Below are positions 1 through 5,109 of a stretch of 5,109 bases of DNA, in pieces (the first letter of the stretch is position 1; every line of letters starts with the position of its first letter). The position numbers were made by a program, and so were the translations under genes. Source of the stretch: Kiritimatiellia bacterium (GTDB lineage Bacteria; Verrucomicrobiota; Kiritimatiellia; B70-G9); NCBI GenBank assembly GCA_012961745.1, contig DTYT01000154.1, forward strand, positions 1-5,109, read 5' to 3'. Below the pieces are notes generated by a model. That model saw nothing but the letters and a program-made list of their open reading frames with translations. It did no database searches and was not told the origin of the DNA.

Positions 1-1
1 A

Positions 2-655
2 CTCGAGCGCCGGGTGGGGGAGCTGCAGGAGCAGGTGGAGAAGCTCTCGGAGCGTAACGCCTCGCTGGCGGAGGCGAAGTCGCAGTTGCAGAAGAGTCTC
101 AATGCCGCCGAGACTCGGGCTCGGCAGGACAGTACGGTCATTGCCGACCTGCAGAGGAAGCTGAAGGCCCTGCGGGCGCGGGCGGGAGAAGCGGAAAAGT
201 TGGCCGAGACGGTTAGGGGCCTGGATAGGCGTTCCGGAGAGCTCGAGAGGCGGCTGGCGTCCCTGCGCAAGGAGAAGGACGCGGTGTCGGCCAGCCTGAA
301 GAAATGTCGGGAGGAACAGGCCGCTGCCGGGGAGGAAGGTTCCAGATTGCGGAAGGAGATCGCGCTGGTCCGGAAGCAGCTGGCGGAGGAGTCGGCTGCA
401 AGGAGGAAGGTGGAGGATCGGCTCAAAGCGCTGGTGGCCGTCCAAAAGCGGACGGAACAGGGCAACCTCGATCTCCGGGAGAGGTTGAAGGCTGCTGATC
501 AGGAACTGGCGCGCCTCAAGACCGCCATCGGGAGACTGGAGGACGAGAAACGCTCCCTGAATGCGGAAAACCGCCGGCTGGACGCACAGGTGGAGGAACT
601 GCAACGGCAGCTCGACGAGGCCACGGCGGTACTCGAGGAACTGGCCGCATACTGA
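2..655 (+). CDS. Partial coiled-coil protein, C-terminal 217 residues
   Basis: The reading frame is open from the first complete codon at position 2 to the TGA at 653-655, so the true start lies upstream of the window. A GTG at 14-16 is in frame, but nothing shows that it is a start: coiled-coil sequence continues in front of it and no Shine-Dalgarno sequence precedes it. The visible part is entirely charged helix rich in Glu, Lys, Arg, Ala and Leu, with leucines spaced 3 and 4 apart and no proline. The single cysteine (fragment residue 102, codon 305-307) follows a Leu-x-x-Cys pattern that recurs in the next gene. Short segments resemble the next gene's product, for example fragment residues 14-33 against its residues 420-439 (10 of 20 identical by eye). 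I recognise no enzyme or binding domain. Whether this protein also has a signal peptide cannot be seen. The function is unknown; it is probably a structural or scaffold protein related to its neighbour. Confidence 0.85.
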   Translation, partial: LERRVGELQEQVEKLSERNASLAEAKSQLQKSLNAAETRARQDSTVIADLQRKLKALRARAGEAEKLAETVRGLDRRSGELERRLASLRKEKDAVSASLKKCREEQAAAGEEGSRLRKEIALVRKQLAEESAARRKVEDRLKALVAVQKRTEQGNLDLRERLKAADQELARLKTAIGRLEDEKRSLNAENRRLDAQVEELQRQLDEATAVLEELAAY

Positions 656-712
656 GATGGCAGGTCAGAGAGAACGAGGGAGGGGAGCGCACGGATTCCT
701 CAGATAGAGACT

Positions 713-740
713 TTGAACCCGCGTGAGGGCTGGGTAAATT
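713..740 (+). promoter_or_regulatory. Candidate sigma70-type promoter for the large coiled-coil gene
   Basis: TTGAAC at 713-718 (4 of 6 matches to TTGACA) is followed after 16 bp by TAAATT at 735-740 (4 of 6 matches to TATAAT). The short AT-richer patch stands out in an otherwise GC-rich spacer. Transcription would begin near 747 and leave a leader of about 65 nt before the ATG at 813. This would give the second coiled-coil gene its own promoter, although read-through from the upstream gene is not excluded because no clear terminator is seen in 656-712. Confidence 0.35.
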
Positions 741-795
741 GGGCGGATTCCCGAGAGAGTCGGCTTACATCAGTGACGGAAAAGTGAAGCGCAAG

Positions 796-801
796 AAGGA
801 G
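796..801 (+). promoter_or_regulatory. Ribosome binding site (AAGGAG)
   Basis: AAGGAG lies 11 nt before the ATG at 813, slightly longer than the usual 5-9 nt spacing but the only good match nearby. In-frame GTG codons at 825 and 843 have no comparable site, and starting there would remove part of the basic segment of the signal sequence. This supports 813 as the start. Confidence 0.6.
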
Positions 802-812
802 CGGATAGGGAC

Positions 813-947
813 ATGAAACATGTCGTGGCGTGCAGTCGGCAAGTGAAACGCATTCGGCAGCGGAGAGTCGGTGCCCCGGCGGGGTGGGGAGCGGTGGGGT
901 GTGCGGCTGTGCTGGCCGCCGGCCTCCTGTCACTACCGGCCTACTGC
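813..947 (+). other. Signal sequence of the coiled-coil rod
   Basis: Codons 1-45 encode a long basic n-region (net strongly positive, including the Arg/Lys run at residues 12-18), a 17-residue hydrophobic core (25-41) and a Pro/Ala-containing end. Cleavage after Ala43 or Cys45 is possible, but neither is an ideal -3/-1 site. The residues before Cys45 (Pro-Ala-Tyr) do not fit a lipobox, and Cys30 lies inside the hydrophobic core, so a lipoprotein is unlikely. The Arg-Arg pair at 17-18 is not followed by a convincing Tat motif, so Sec export is the better guess. Confidence 0.7.
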
Positions 948-3827
948 GGGGAGGGTGACTCGAGAGTCAAGGTAGGAGATCTGGCGGGGGCAGCGGCGGC
1001 GCGTGTCCGCGCACTTCGCCGGGAGCTAGAAGAAGTCCTGGAACGCGCGGCGGTGTTGAAGAAGGAGAATGCGCAGCTTCGCCAGGAGTTGTCGGATGCC
1101 AAGGCCCGGCTTGAGCAGATCCGGGAGGACCGGCGGAAGGCGGTCGCGCGGGCGGCGGCGAGCGCAGTCCATCTCCGGGAGAAAGTGGAAGAAGCCGCCC
1201 GGAAAGCCCAGAGGACTATCCAGGATCTGAAGGAGAAAGTGGGCCGCCTGCACAAGCAGTTGGCGGAGGGGGAGAGAGAGATCTCTGAAAAGCGGCAGCG
1301 CATTGCGGAACTGCAGAAGAGGCTGGAAGAGCATAAGGGACGGGTTTCCTCGCTTGCGAAAGAGAAACGGGACCTATCGCGGAAGGCGGCTGCTTCCGAG
1401 AAAAAGGTGGCGGAGCTGCGGGCACTGCGGGAGGAACTGAATTCCCGGATCGGAGCACTGGAGAAGGAGCTGGCGGCGGTCAGTGGGGAGGCGCGAACGC
1501 TGCGGAAGGATCTGGCGGGCCTCCGCCGTGAACGCGAAGCATTGAAAAAGAGACTGGAGGTCGTGGAGGGGCGGGCCGCTGATCTGGCGAAGTGCCGCGA
1601 ACGGATGGCGCAGCTGGAACACGAGCAGGGAAAACTCTCGGCCAAGCTGAAAGCGGCCGAAGAGAAGTTGGCGGCGACTGCTGAACAGCTTGAGGCCGCG
1701 CTGAATAGAAAGCGGGAGGTGGGCGATCGTCTGCGTGCCGCGGAGGAGGAACTGGATCAGCTGAAGCCGAGGCTGGCCGCGGCGGAGGCCACGGCCGAAA
1801 GAAGGCAGAGAGAGCTGGCAGAGTGTGAGATGTCGCGCCGGCGGCTCTCGGCTGCCCTGGCTGAAACGCGCGATCACTTGAAGGCCACTGTCGGCCAACG
1901 TGAAGATTTGAACGCCCGTTTTCAGGAACTGCAGGAAGAGTACGACCGGGCGCTGGCCTATATCGAGGAGCTGCAGGCCGCGACGGGCAAGCTGGAGGAG
2001 GTTCAGACCCGGCTGGAGACCGTCGAGGGTGAGCGCGACCGGCTGGCGAAGGAGCTGGAGCGCGCACGTAGCTTGGCGGAAAGGGCTTCGGCGCTGGCGG
2101 AGCAAAAGCGCCGTATGGAGAAGAGTCTGCGGCAACTGGCGAAGGAGCTGGAGGTCGCGCAGGAAGAACTGAAGAGTCTCCGTGAATGGAAAAGGGACGC
2201 GGTGGAAAAGAGAGAAGACGACCGCAGGAAGCTGGCCCGCGTCGAAAAGCAGTTGAAGGTCGCCGAGGAGGAACTGAGTCGCTCAGTGGATCAGGTGCGT
2301 ACCTTGCAAGCCCGTTGCGCGGAGCTGGCGAATGAAAGGGGGAAATTCGAAGAGGAGATCAAGGGGCTCAAGGCCGCGCTGTCCCGGATACGGGGCGAGT
2401 TGGTGCAGTCGCGTCGGACGGGTACCAGGCTAGCGGGCGAGAAGAAGGATCTAACGGCGGAGTTGCAATCGCTGAGGAAGAACTACGGTGGGCTGCAGGA
2501 TCAGTACCGCTCGTTACAGAAGACGTACCGGGCCCTGGAGAAGGAAGGCCAGCGGATGGCCGACCAGATCACGGAGCTGTCGGCACGGGTCGCATCCTTG
2601 AAGGACGCAGTGTCCGCCCTGCGGCAGGAAAAGAAGGAGGCGCAGAAGGCCGCCGAGTCAGCTGAAAATCGGCTTGCGGCCTGCCGGAAGGAGGTACGCG
2701 AGAAAGCCCGACGCCTGGCGGCTTACGAGGAAGAGATCGCCAGCCGCGACACGGAACTGGAGCGCCTGCGGGCGGCGCTCAAGGCCGCTGAGCGGCGTAC
2801 GGCAGAGATGGGTCGGCAGATCAGGGAGCTGGCACAGCTAAAGAAAGAGATCGACTCGGAGCGGAAGAGGCTGGAGGAGGCACGGGCGGAACTGGACAGG
2901 GTGAAGGGTGACCAGGTGCGGCTGCTTGCAGAGCGGAACACTTTGCGGAAGGAAGTTGAAGATCTCGGCAGGCAGGCGCGTGCAGCCCAAGAATTGCGGG
3001 CGAAGTTGGGGGCGCTCGAGCAACAGCAGGCCAAGCTGAGGGCCAGCCTGCAAAAGGCTGAAGAGGCGGGGCATCGGGTCGCCGAACTGGAGTCCGAACT
3101 CCAGGCGGCCCGGGCCGAAATCGAGCAATGGCGTCAGAAGTATGCAGCATGTACCGCGGAGCGTGGCGAGCAGCAGAAGGAAATAAAGCTTCTGCAGACG
3201 AAGATGGCGTCGCTGGAAGGCGGTCTGGAATCAGCGCTGGCGGATCGGCGAGCGGCCCAGCAGGCATTGGCCGAGCTCCAGGCGAAACTGGAGGAAAGCG
3301 AAGCAAAGCTGCTAGCTTGCGAAAAGCGCCGCAAGCAACTGGTGGGGCGGGTGAGAAAGCTGCGCGCCGCGATGGGAGGGACTCTGCACTTGGCGGAGCG
3401 CGTCAGGGAGCTCAACGAGCAGGTCACGGCATTGACCTACGAGCTTGAGGGTGCAATCGGGGCAAAGGAACGCGCCGAGGCGGCGGAACGTAAAGTCGCC
3501 GCGATGAGCTCGGAGATCGACCAGATGCGCGGCGAGCTGGCGCAGGCTGCGGAGCGGATGGACGCACTGAGCGCCGAAAAGCGGTCTCTGGAAGCGACGG
3601 TGGCGGCGCTCCGCAGGAAGCTGGGAAAGAGTGCCCGGTTGAGCGAGCGGGTCGCCGAGCTGAAGGTGAAAACCGAACGTCTGGAAAGGGAATTGCGCCG
3701 CCTGGATCTGGCACGGCGGGGGTTGGATGAGGAATCGGCGCGGAACTATCGTCAGCAGCTTGACGAGCTTTCCCAGCGGATCCGCGAGCTGCAGGCGAGT
3801 TTGAGAGAGATGGGGCTTGAGGAGTAA
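813..3827 (+). CDS. Exported giant coiled-coil rod protein, 1004 aa
   Basis: Residues 1-24 are strongly basic, and residues 25-41 form a hydrophobic stretch rich in Ala, Val and Leu. A small-residue region at 42-48 (Pro-Ala-Tyr-Cys-Gly) could be cut by signal peptidase I after Ala43 or Cys45; if uncut, the segment would be a membrane anchor. From about residue 55 to the end the protein is an almost continuous heptad coiled coil of Glu, Lys, Arg, Ala, Leu and Gln. It has one proline (319), two tryptophans (459 and 773) and a few Gly-Gly breaks (559-560, 803-804, 855-856). There is no Walker motif, SMC head, second membrane segment, beta-barrel or peptidoglycan-binding domain, so an SMC or Rad50 assignment is not justified. 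Six cysteines (261, 338, 502, 624, 780, 836) sit at predicted core positions. The gene follows a probable paralogue and precedes a lipoate ligase gene on the same strand. I do not recognise the family; a periplasmic or surface structural role is inference. Confidence 0.9.
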   Translation: MKHVVACSRQVKRIRQRRVGAPAGWGAVGCAAVLAAGLLSLPAYCGEGDSRVKVGDLAGAAAARVRALRRELEEVLERAAVLKKENAQLRQELSDAKARLEQIREDRRKAVARAAASAVHLREKVEEAARKAQRTIQDLKEKVGRLHKQLAEGEREISEKRQRIAELQKRLEEHKGRVSSLAKEKRDLSRKAAASEKKVAELRALREELNSRIGALEKELAAVSGEARTLRKDLAGLRREREALKKRLEVVEGRAADLAKCRERMAQLEHEQGKLSAKLKAAEEKLAATAEQLEAALNRKREVGDRLRAAEEELDQLKPRLAAAEATAERRQRELAECEMSRRRLSAALAETRDHLKATVGQREDLNARFQELQEEYDRALAYIEELQAATGKLEEVQTRLETVEGERDRLAKELERARSLAERASALAEQKRRMEKSLRQLAKELEVAQEELKSLREWKRDAVEKREDDRRKLARVEKQLKVAEEELSRSVDQVRTLQARCAELANERGKFEEEIKGLKAALSRIRGELVQSRRTGTRLAGEKKDLTAELQSLRKNYGGLQDQYRSLQKTYRALEKEGQRMADQITELSARVASLKDAVSALRQEKKEAQKAAESAENRLAACRKEVREKARRLAAYEEEIASRDTELERLRAALKAAERRTAEMGRQIRELAQLKKEIDSERKRLEEARAELDRVKGDQVRLLAERNTLRKEVEDLGRQARAAQELRAKLGALEQQQAKLRASLQKAEEAGHRVAELESELQAARAEIEQWRQKYAACTAERGEQQKEIKLLQTKMASLEGGLESALADRRAAQQALAELQAKLEESEAKLLACEKRRKQLVGRVRKLRAAMGGTLHLAERVRELNEQVTALTYELEGAIGAKERAEAAERKVAAMSSEIDQMRGELAQAAERMDALSAEKRSLEATVAALRRKLGKSARLSERVAELKVKTERLERELRRLDLARRGLDEESARNYRQQLDELSQRIRELQASLREMGLEE

Positions 3828-3853
3828 GGCGGATCCCGGCCGATCTGCGGCAT

Positions 3854-3878
3854 TGACGCCTGGTGCGACCGGCGGTCA
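3854..3878 (+). other. Bulged hairpin between the rod gene and lplA
   Basis: TGACGCC (3854-3860) can pair with GGC (3871-3873) and GTCA (3875-3878), leaving G3874 bulged and a 10-nt loop. It starts 26 nt after the stop codon of the rod gene. No run of T follows, so it is not a standard intrinsic terminator. It could be an RNA-stabilising 3' end, a weak terminator, or chance pairing in GC-rich DNA. Confidence 0.25.
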
Positions 3879-3913
3879 AGCCGCTTCGGGTGGGGACGCG
3901 GCGCTGGGGGCGC

Positions 3914-4846
3914 ATGATAGTATCGTTCAGTCCGGAGTCGGACCCCTACCTCAACCTTGCCATGGAGGGACTTATCGCGCAATCACTCCGTGAGGATGTA
4001 CTGTTTCTGTGGGTTGACAGGCCCTCGGTGGTGATCGGCCGAAATCAACTTCCGTGGGCCGAATGTCATACCAGCCGACTGGGGAATGTATTCCTGGTGA
4101 GGAGGTTCTCCGGTGGGGGGGCCGTGTACCATGATAAGGGCAACCTGAATTTCAGTTTCGTACAGGGACCTCAAGCCGCGGTGTCGCGCAACCTGGAAAT
4201 CGTGCGGAAGGCGATGATGGGTCTGGGTGCCGCGCGGGTGGTGTGCGACAGACGCCATCGGCTGCTGATGAATGGCAGGAAAATATCAGGGAGCGCATTC
4301 CGTATGACCTCGCGTTTTCGCATACATCACGGGACCATCCTGGTGGACAGCGACTTGGACCGCATGAAAGAACTCCTGGTCCCGTCGGTGGAGGTAGTGT
4401 GGAGTCGGGCGGTGCGATCCGAGCCGTATCCGGTATGCAATTTGGCAGAGTTCTTGGGAATTACCGATCCCTGGATGGTGGCGGAAGCCTTGGTGAAATC
4501 GGTGGCGGAGAATATGCCGGTTGATGAGGTTGCCCCTTGTGAGCTGGTCGACCAGTGCGAGGCCCGGCAAGAGGCGTCGTTTCTCCGCTCGTGGCGGTGC
4601 GTTTACGGGAAGAGCCCGGACGCCCTGGTGAGACTACCGGGGACCGGAGGCGTATCACTGCTGGTCAAGATCTCGGGCGGCATGACGAGAGCGGTGATGT
4701 GGGAGGCGAATGGTGTCCGCGTGGGGGAAGTGTGGGCCGGCTGTCGGCGATTTCATCCGTCGGCGGTGTGGGACCTTGTTGTCCGTCATGGTGTTGCCAG
4801 GCCGCCCGCAGGGAGGAAAGGGGATGGAGGAATAGAGTCCGCTTGA
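3914..4846 (+). CDS. lplA: Lipoate-protein ligase A
   Basis: The enzyme activates free lipoate (or octanoate) with ATP to lipoyl-AMP and transfers it to a lysine of the lipoyl domains of 2-oxoacid dehydrogenase E2 subunits and glycine-cleavage H protein, in the cytoplasm. Numbered from the ATG at 3914 (310 aa), it shows the family landmarks in order: Asp-Pro-Tyr-x-Asn-Leu-Ala (10-16), VVIGRNQ-PW-EC (39-51), RRFSGGGAVYHD (63-74), GRKISGSA (121-128) with the expected catalytic Lys123, and HHGT (138-141). A C-terminal domain with W-x-x-x-YGKSP (227-235) follows, so both domains of the E. coli-type enzyme (337 aa) are present. The frame is also open from a GTG at 3863, which would add 17 basic residues, but family proteins start close to the SFSPESDPY-like segment and neither start has a good Shine-Dalgarno site. 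One oddity is that the GR[N/H]D-type motif before the lysine reads Arg-Arg-His-Arg (113-116), without the usual Asp. Confidence 0.92.
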   Translation: MIVSFSPESDPYLNLAMEGLIAQSLREDVLFLWVDRPSVVIGRNQLPWAECHTSRLGNVFLVRRFSGGGAVYHDKGNLNFSFVQGPQAAVSRNLEIVRKAMMGLGAARVVCDRRHRLLMNGRKISGSAFRMTSRFRIHHGTILVDSDLDRMKELLVPSVEVVWSRAVRSEPYPVCNLAEFLGITDPWMVAEALVKSVAENMPVDEVAPCELVDQCEARQEASFLRSWRCVYGKSPDALVRLPGTGGVSLLVKISGGMTRAVMWEANGVRVGEVWAGCRRFHPSAVWDLVVRHGVARPPAGRKGDGGIESA

Positions 4847-4871
4847 AGTCATCATCCTGGGCTGGTAGGGT
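4843..4871 (+). promoter_or_regulatory. Candidate promoter for tRNA-Leu
   Basis: TTGAAG (4843-4848, 4 of 6 to the -35 consensus) overlaps the lplA stop codon, and TAGGGT (4866-4871, 3 of 6 to the -10 consensus) follows after exactly 17 bp. Transcription would begin near 4878, about 10 nt before the mature tRNA 5' end, which is typical for a tRNA gene. The -10 match is weak. Confidence 0.3.
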
Positions 4872-4888
4872 GCGATATCGGTATGGGT

Positions 4889-4972
4889 GCCGGAGTGGCG
4901 GAACGGCAGACGCGCCGGACTCAAAATCCGGTTCCCGTTAAGGGAGTGTGGGTTCAAATCCCACCTCCGGGC
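4889..4972 (+). tRNA. tRNA-Leu (anticodon CAA)
   Basis: The cloverleaf can be folded by hand. The acceptor 5' strand is 4889-4895, followed by TG at positions 8-9. The D stem GCG/CGC (4898-4900 with 4911-4913) closes a 10-nt loop containing GG. The anticodon stem CCGGA/TCCGG (4915-4919 with 4927-4931) closes the loop CTCAAAA, giving anticodon CAA at 4922-4924, which reads the leucine codon TTG. The long variable arm typical of a class II tRNA is TCCC-GTTAA-GGGA (4933-4945). The T stem GTGGG/CCCAC (4948-4952 with 4960-4964) closes the loop TTCAAAT. The acceptor 3' strand is 4965-4971. No CCA is encoded. The terminal 1-72 pair would be G-G and the discriminator C, both unusual for tRNA-Leu, which normally has A73. 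The gene may be intact but divergent, or damaged at its 3' end. Confidence 0.88.
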
Positions 4973-4973
4973 C

Positions 4974-5101
4974 GGCTATCTCCCTGCCCAGAGTGACCGT
5001 CTTTCCGGAGGGCGAGTGGATACGTGCCCCATCCACCTGATGACGGACCCAGCGAGAGTCGGGTTCCATCCCTATCTCGGCCAGCCATGAGGATGATAGC
5101 C
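4974..5101. other. Gene-less tail with nested inverted repeats
   Basis: No convincing gene is seen after the tRNA. Complementary segments nest without crossing: GGCTATC (4974-4980) with GATAGCC (5095-5101); CCGTC (4997-5001) with GACGG (5042-5046), enclosing GTGGAT (5016-5021) with ATCCAC (5031-5036); and CGAGA (5053-5057) with TCTCG (5075-5079), enclosing GGG/CCC (5061-5063 with 5070-5072). Together they could draw a three-way junction beginning right after the tRNA. Such pairings arise easily by chance in GC-rich DNA, and no promoter, terminator or known RNA family motif supports it. The strand cannot be decided. Confidence 0.15.
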
Positions 5102-5109
5102 CCTCACCG

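Noticed and set aside
936..950. Lipoprotein lipobox at Cys45
   Set aside because: The residues before Cys45 are Pro-Ala-Tyr; tyrosine at -1 does not fit the lipobox rule of a small residue.
941..2135. Long antisense reading frames opposite the large coiled-coil gene
   Set aside because: The sense strand is purine-rich because of Glu/Lys/Arg codons, which removes stops from the other strand. The products are Ser/Arg/Pro/Phe-rich and structureless, with no ribosome binding sites that decide a start.
813..3827. SMC/Rad50-type chromosome segregation ATPase
   Set aside because: There is no Walker A, signature or Walker B motif and no globular head. Similarity to such proteins would reflect coiled-coil composition only.
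3853..3881. TTGACG as a -35 box for lplA
   Set aside because: TTGACG (3853-3858) is a good -35 match, but nothing like a -10 box lies 16-18 bp downstream, and the bases belong to a hairpin.
3863..3913. Upstream GTG start for lplA
   Set aside because: It would add 17 basic, proline-containing residues that are not typical of the family, and it has no Shine-Dalgarno sequence. The ATG at 3914 fits the usual N terminus, although its own ribosome site is also weak.
4244..4246. Cys111 of the ligase as the catalytic cysteine of an octanoyltransferase (LipM type)
   Set aside because: The distance and context to the GRKxxGSA motif do not match the LipM pattern as I recall it, and the C-terminal ligase domain is present, so LplA is the better call.
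4887..5090. Forward frame across the tRNA-Leu
   Set aside because: Its N-terminal part is simply the translated tRNA, a well-known false gene pattern for tRNA-Leu, and the remainder has no recognisable features.
4939..5109. Reverse-strand frame open from the window edge into the tRNA
   Set aside because: It stays open for 56 codons and the part at 4976-5109 looks mildly protein-like, but it ends in the typical antisense translation of a tRNA T arm. The length is within chance for GC-rich DNA; sequence beyond 5109 would be needed.

Overview
The window comes from a GC-rich bacterium (about 60-65 % G+C by eye). All recognisable genes lie on the + strand. The sequence alone does not fix the phylum. 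A diderm with high GC is plausible, because the largest gene encodes an exported coiled-coil rod, but this is inference.

Layout. (1) Positions 2-655 hold the 3' end of a gene whose start lies upstream of the window; its product is pure charged coiled coil. (2) A 157-bp spacer follows, with a sigma70-like promoter candidate (713-740) and a Shine-Dalgarno sequence (796-801). (3) Positions 813-3827 encode a 1004-residue protein: a signal sequence and then about 950 residues of almost uninterrupted heptad coiled coil, with no other domain that I can recognise. (4) An 86-bp spacer contains a bulged hairpin. (5) Positions 3914-4846 encode a full-length, two-domain lipoate-protein ligase A. (6) A short gap contains a promoter-like sequence (4843-4871), followed by a tRNA-Leu with anticodon CAA (4889-4972) whose 3' end is non-canonical. 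(7) The last ~135 bp have no convincing gene, but several nested complementary segments could fold into a branched RNA.

How the parts relate. The two coiled-coil genes look like relatives: both are all-helical, share short motifs and carry cysteine after the same kind of leucine-spaced motif. They may form one structural or cell-envelope module. The lipoate ligase (cofactor attachment to 2-oxoacid dehydrogenase and glycine-cleavage proteins) and the tRNA are housekeeping genes with no visible functional link to the rods. The least ordinary points are the very long exported rod with cysteines at predicted core positions, the odd tRNA acceptor end, and the changed GR[N/H]D-type motif in the ligase. 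I recognise no defence, mobile or CRISPR system here.
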